Of a stretch of 64,000 nt of DNA, positions 60,669 to 64,000 are shown piece after piece. The first letter of the stretch is position 1; each line of letters opens with the position of its first letter. A program made the position numbers and the translations under genes. A model generated the notes under the pieces. That model made no database searches and was not told the DNA's origin. It was given only the letters and a program-made list of their open reading frames with translations. The DNA lies in NCBI RefSeq assembly GCF_900185725.1, contig NZ_FYAU01000005.1:1-64000 (forward strand), read 5' to 3'. Origin of the DNA: Stappia sp. TSB10P1A. GTDB taxonomy: Bacteria; Pseudomonadota; Alphaproteobacteria; Rhizobiales; Stappiaceae.

Positions 60669-62507
60669 ATGAAACAGCAGAATGTGCTTGAGATCAGCGG
60701 GCTCGACGTCTCGCTTCCCACCGGCGATCGGATCCTGAGCGGGGTCGACCTGGCGATCGGCGGGGGCAGGATCCTTGGTGTTATCGGCGAGTCCGGAGCG
60801 GGCAAGTCGATGATCGGCGCCTGCATTGCCGACACGCTGCCGGACGCACTCGCTGTGTCCGCCGGATCGATCGAGTTCGACGGCCTTCCGCTGGGCAGCA
60901 TGACGCGGGCGACGCGGCGCGACCTGCTGGGACGCGACATCGGGTTCATTCCCCAGGAGCCCATGACGGCGCTCAATCCCGCTCTGACGATCGGGCAGCA
61001 GTTCGGCAGTCATCTTGCCCGGATCGGCTTCAGATGGCCGAAGGAGCGCAAGGAGCGGACCATCCAGCTTCTGGAGGACGTACATCTTCCCCGGTCGAGG
61101 GAGTTGCTTTCGCACTACCCGCACCAGCTCTCCGGCGGCATGCTGCAACGTGTCCTCATCGCCATGGCATTCGCGTCCAATCCGAAGCTGGTCGTGGCCG
61201 ACGAGCCGACGACCGCGCTCGATGTCACGATCCAGGCGCGGGTGGCCGAGCTCATCGCGAGAATGGTCGAGACCCATGGGGCCTCGGTTCTCTTCATAAC
61301 CCACGATCTGTGTTTGGCGGCCGATCTTTGCGACGAGGTCGCGGTGCTTTACGCCGGCCGTATCGTGGAAAGCGGTGCGGCGGAAACCATCATCGGCAGT
61401 CCTGCGCACCCCTATTCGCGCTGCCTCAGTCTCGCAACCCCCACCCTCTCGGGGCCGCCGAGGCCGTTGCTGACCCTGCCGGGAACCATGCCGAGCGCGT
61501 TGGAGCGAAGCGTCATGGCGGGCTGCGAACTCGCCCCGCGCTGCCCGGTCGCCGAGATGAGATGCCACACGGACAAGCCGTTGCTTGCCAGCACCACCAC
61601 CGGCCATCGCAGCGCCTGTCACTTTCCCGAGCGCGTCTCCGCCATCCAGGCTCCGGCCGAAGAGCCTCAGGCCGCGGCACGGGAGCCCGGGCCCGACGTC
61701 GTACTGCGTGCCGAAGGATTGGCGAAAACCTATATTGCGCGCGACTGGATTGGGCGCATGCGCCGGGTCGAGGCGCTTCGGGGCCTCGACTTCGAGGTGC
61801 GCGAAGGCGAGTTCGTCGGCGTGGTCGGGGAGAGTGGATCGGGCAAGAGCACGCTGACCAAGCTGATCCTCGGTCTCGAGGACGTGACGACCGGGCGGCT
61901 CGATGCGGCCGGGTTTGCAGGATCGGACCGCTCTGCCGCCACCTTGCGGGCGCTGCGCGCCCAGGTGCAGCTCGTGTTCCAGGACCCGCAGTCGGCGCTC
62001 AATCCGCGGCGCAGCATCGGCAGCCTTGTCACGCAAAGCCTCGAGGTGCGCGCGGAGCGGCCGTCGCGGGCGGCCCGCAGCGCCATCGCCAGGGACCTGC
62101 TCGCCAAGGTGCTGTTGCCGCCGGACGTCATCGATCGCTTTCCCGACCAGCTTTCCGGTGGCCAGAAGCAGCGGGTCAATATCGCCCGAGCGCTGTGTTC
62201 CAACCCGCGGCTGCTGGTCGCCGACGAGATCGTGTCCGGCCTCGATGTGTCGGTTCAGGCGCAGATCCTCGAACTGCTGAAGGCGCTTCGCGAAGAGGCC
62301 GCGATTTCGTTGCTGCTGATTTCCCACGACCTTGCGGTCGTTCGGCACATCTGTGACCGGACGGTGGTGATGTTCAGGGGAGAGATCGTCGAGCAGGGGC
62401 CGGTCGAGGAGGTGTTCGGCAACCCAAGGCACGACTATACCCGTGCGCTTGTCGCCGCCGCGCAAGGGGGGACCTCCCTGCGCAAGACCATGTCCCAAAG
62501 CCAGTGA
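60669..62507 (+). CDS. fused ABC transporter ATP-binding protein (DppD-DppF)
   Basis: A 612-residue protein with two nucleotide-binding domains. Domain 1: Walker A GESGAGKSMIG, signature LSGGM, Walker B VVADEPTTALDV. Domain 2: Walker A GESGSGKSTLTK, signature LSGGQKQR, Walker B LLVADEIVSGLDV. Both domains look active. Between them is the oligopeptide-type C-terminal region with CELAPRCPVAEMRC, a Cys cluster of the kind that binds an iron-sulfur cluster in DppD. Start ATG at 60669, with a GTG at 60666 also possible. Confidence 0.92.
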   Translation: MKQQNVLEISGLDVSLPTGDRILSGVDLAIGGGRILGVIGESGAGKSMIGACIADTLPDALAVSAGSIEFDGLPLGSMTRATRRDLLGRDIGFIPQEPMTALNPALTIGQQFGSHLARIGFRWPKERKERTIQLLEDVHLPRSRELLSHYPHQLSGGMLQRVLIAMAFASNPKLVVADEPTTALDVTIQARVAELIARMVETHGASVLFITHDLCLAADLCDEVAVLYAGRIVESGAAETIIGSPAHPYSRCLSLATPTLSGPPRPLLTLPGTMPSALERSVMAGCELAPRCPVAEMRCHTDKPLLASTTTGHRSACHFPERVSAIQAPAEEPQAAAREPGPDVVLRAEGLAKTYIARDWIGRMRRVEALRGLDFEVREGEFVGVVGESGSGKSTLTKLILGLEDVTTGRLDAAGFAGSDRSAATLRALRAQVQLVFQDPQSALNPRRSIGSLVTQSLEVRAERPSRAARSAIARDLLAKVLLPPDVIDRFPDQLSGGQKQRVNIARALCSNPRLLVADEIVSGLDVSVQAQILELLKALREEAAISLLLISHDLAVVRHICDRTVVMFRGEIVEQGPVEEVFGNPRHDYTRALVAAAQGGTSLRKTMSQSQ

Positions 62508-62552
62508 AGGCTGGTCGCGAGTGGCTTTCCGCGGCTCCGGCCCGATCCGCGC

Positions 62553-63845
62553 TCAGAACCGGTCGAACCGATAGGGGTCTGGGTCGACGATCGGCGATGC
62601 GCCGGTGACGAGGTCGGCGGCAAGCTGGCCGGCTGCCGGAGATGTGCCGAAGCCGTGGCCGGAGAAGCCGGAGGCTATGGTCAGGCCGGGAAGGGCGGCG
62701 ACCGGCGAGATCACCGGCAGCGAGTCCGGAGTGACATCGATCATGCCGGCCCAGGCTTGGCGGATGACGACATCCTTGAAGACCGGCCAGGCCAGCGCAA
62801 GGTTGCGCAGCGCCTCGGCATTGAGCGCGTCGTTCACGGGCGGATCGAGTGTTCGCACCAACTCGAAGGGCGAGGCCCGGTCGCCACTCCAGCGGCGGGC
62901 GAGCGACAGATCGCGCAGCAGGTCTCGGCCGAACGATATCCGCACATTCTTCCATTGCGCTCGCAAGGTCGACAGGTAGCGATGGCCGATCAGCAGGTGG
63001 TCGAGCATCAGCGGGGCGACCAGCGCGCCGCGCTGGGTGATCGTGTAGCCGCCGTCATGGCGCTTGCGGAACGAGAAGTCCGGGGCGCCGACGGCGATCT
63101 CCGTCGGCCCGTCCATGGGGGCTGTGCGCGCGACCGAGGCGACCAGCGGCAGAGCCGGCAGCGACAGGCCGAGGTTGCCGAGAAAACGGCGCGACCACAC
63201 CCCGCCCGCCAGCAGCACCTGGTCGCAGCCGATCTCTCCCCGTTCCGTGATGACGCCGCATACCCGCCCGGCCGCTGTGGAAAGCGTGCGCACGGCGCAG
63301 TCTTCGACGATGACGGCGCCCTTTGTCAGGGCCGCGCGGGCGACCGCGCTGGAGGCGAGCGTGGGTTCGGCGCGCCCGTCGGAGGGGGTATGAATGCCGC
63401 TGACCCAGCGACCCGCGCCACCGGGGACAAGCCGATCGATCTCCGCCGGGGCGAGCAGGCGGGAATCGAGGTCGAGGTCCCGGACTGACGCCAGCCAGTT
63501 GCGGTGCCCCGCCATTTCGGCTTCGGTTCGGGCGAGATACATGATGCCAGCCCGCCGGTAGCCGATATCGGCGCCGAGCCGCTCGGGCATCGTCGCCCAA
63601 AGCCGGTCCGATTCGAGAGAGAGCGGGATGTCGGCCCTGTCGCGGCCCATCTTCCGGATCCAGCCGAGGTTTCGCGAGGATTGCTCCCCGGCGATGCGGC
63701 CCTTTTCCAGCACCGTCACCGGCACCCCGCGCTCGGCGAGCGTCAAGGCGGCGGTCAGGCCGACAATGCCGCCGCCGATGATGGCGACGGTCGTTGCGGC
63801 AGGGAGTTCGGCAGAGGTGTGGACGGGGAGGATGACGGGAGCCAC
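62553..63845 (-). CDS. FAD-dependent amino-acid oxidase-like oxidoreductase (DAO family)
   Basis: A 430-residue flavoprotein. The N-terminal VAIIGGGIVGLTAALTLAERG is the FAD-binding Rossmann motif, and SGFSGHGFGTSPAAGQLAADL near the C-terminus is the conserved second FAD contact of the DAO/glycine oxidase family. It oxidises amines or amino acids to imines with FAD. It lies 74 bp downstream of the end of a RidA-like gene, which would detoxify imine products. It is convergent with the ABC operon (45 bp gap) and may use the imported compound. Confidence 0.88.
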   Translation of the reverse strand: MAPVILPVHTSAELPAATTVAIIGGGIVGLTAALTLAERGVPVTVLEKGRIAGEQSSRNLGWIRKMGRDRADIPLSLESDRLWATMPERLGADIGYRRAGIMYLARTEAEMAGHRNWLASVRDLDLDSRLLAPAEIDRLVPGGAGRWVSGIHTPSDGRAEPTLASSAVARAALTKGAVIVEDCAVRTLSTAAGRVCGVITERGEIGCDQVLLAGGVWSRRFLGNLGLSLPALPLVASVARTAPMDGPTEIAVGAPDFSFRKRHDGGYTITQRGALVAPLMLDHLLIGHRYLSTLRAQWKNVRISFGRDLLRDLSLARRWSGDRASPFELVRTLDPPVNDALNAEALRNLALAWPVFKDVVIRQAWAGMIDVTPDSLPVISPVAALPGLTIASGFSGHGFGTSPAAGQLAADLVTGASPIVDPDPYRFDRF

Positions 63846-63919
63846 GGCTCTTTTCCTTGGTTTCGGGGCGCCGGGTCAGCGCGGGCAGGACGCGGTGCGG
63901 CAGCGGTCGGCAAGCCGGC

Positions 63920-64000
63920 TCACAGCGAGATCTTCATCATCCTGGCGTTGGCGGTGGCTGCGCCGCGATAGGCCGTTACCTCGATCTCGACCCGATATTC
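63920..64000 (-). CDS. RidA/YjgF-family protein, C-terminal end (partial)
   Basis: Only the last 26 codons are inside the window, ending RMMKISL and starting EYRVEIEVTAYRG. The piece EIEVTAYRG strongly resembles the C-terminus of RidA-type enamine/imine deaminases, whose active-site Arg and Glu lie nearby. The rest of the gene is beyond base 64000. Pairing with an amino-acid oxidase gene downstream is common for RidA. Identification from such a short stretch is tentative. Confidence 0.6.
   Translation of the reverse strand, partial: EYRVEIEVTAYRGAATANARMMKISL

Overview
The window reads as a high-GC chromosomal segment of an alphaproteobacterium, most likely a member of the Hyphomicrobiales (Rhizobiales). 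This rests on the start of gshB at the left edge, the density of TRAP, TTT and ABC importers and LysR regulators, isatin hydrolases resembling those known from Labrenzia/Roseibium-type organisms, and a short palindrome of a kind common in Rhizobiales. The taxonomy is inference. I saw no rRNA, tRNA, CRISPR array, prophage or insertion sequence.

Layout. (1) 1-4.7 kb, minus strand: gshB (partial), a class I glutamine amidotransferase, an M23 peptidase, a small secreted protein, an acyl-CoA dehydrogenase, a hotdog thioesterase and a BacA/prephenate-dehydratase-like protein. (2) 5-13.2 kb, mixed: a DASS/SLC13 anion transporter, a LysR gene behind a long structured leader, a vanadium-haloperoxidase-like protein, an MFS efflux pump with DUF2798, DUF2938 and methyltransferase genes, and a second LysR gene. 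(3) 13.2-25.7 kb: an island for the lower part of the protocatechuate 4,5-cleavage/gallate pathway. It holds LigI, GalD, GalB and LigK/GalC, with a tripartite tricarboxylate transporter, a TAXI-TRAP transporter, a TetR regulator and a LysR regulator with two DNA-binding domains. No ring-cleaving dioxygenase is present, so the island appears built to consume 2-pyrone-4,6-dicarboxylate or oxalomesaconate directly.

(4) 26.6-55.3 kb: the most interesting part, an apparent indole-3-acetate (auxin)/indolic catabolic regulon. It holds an IacA-type flavin monooxygenase, an IacB-like protein, an SDR and a flavin reductase, two acyl-CoA ligases, a thiolase-like protein plus a DUF35-SDR fusion, two isatin hydrolases, a 2-oxoacid:ferredoxin oxidoreductase pair (IorAB type), an aromatic acyl-CoA thioesterase, a TRAP importer with two receptors, an aminotransferase, dehydrogenases and an amino-acid permease. 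A shared palindrome, TATG-N6-CATR, occurs in front of every transcription unit here, and two overlapping MarR genes sit in the middle. The gene set suggests this route: indoleacetate to dioxindole-3-acetate, then its CoA thioester, then retro-aldol cleavage to isatin plus acetyl-CoA, then isatinate, then anthraniloyl-CoA, then anthranilate. The route is inference; the gene arrangement and operators are seen.

(5) 55.6-64 kb: an aldehyde dehydrogenase with a complete dipeptide/oligopeptide-type ABC importer, beyond a strong terminator and without the operator, then an oppositely oriented FAD amino-acid oxidase-like gene preceded by the end of a RidA-like gene.
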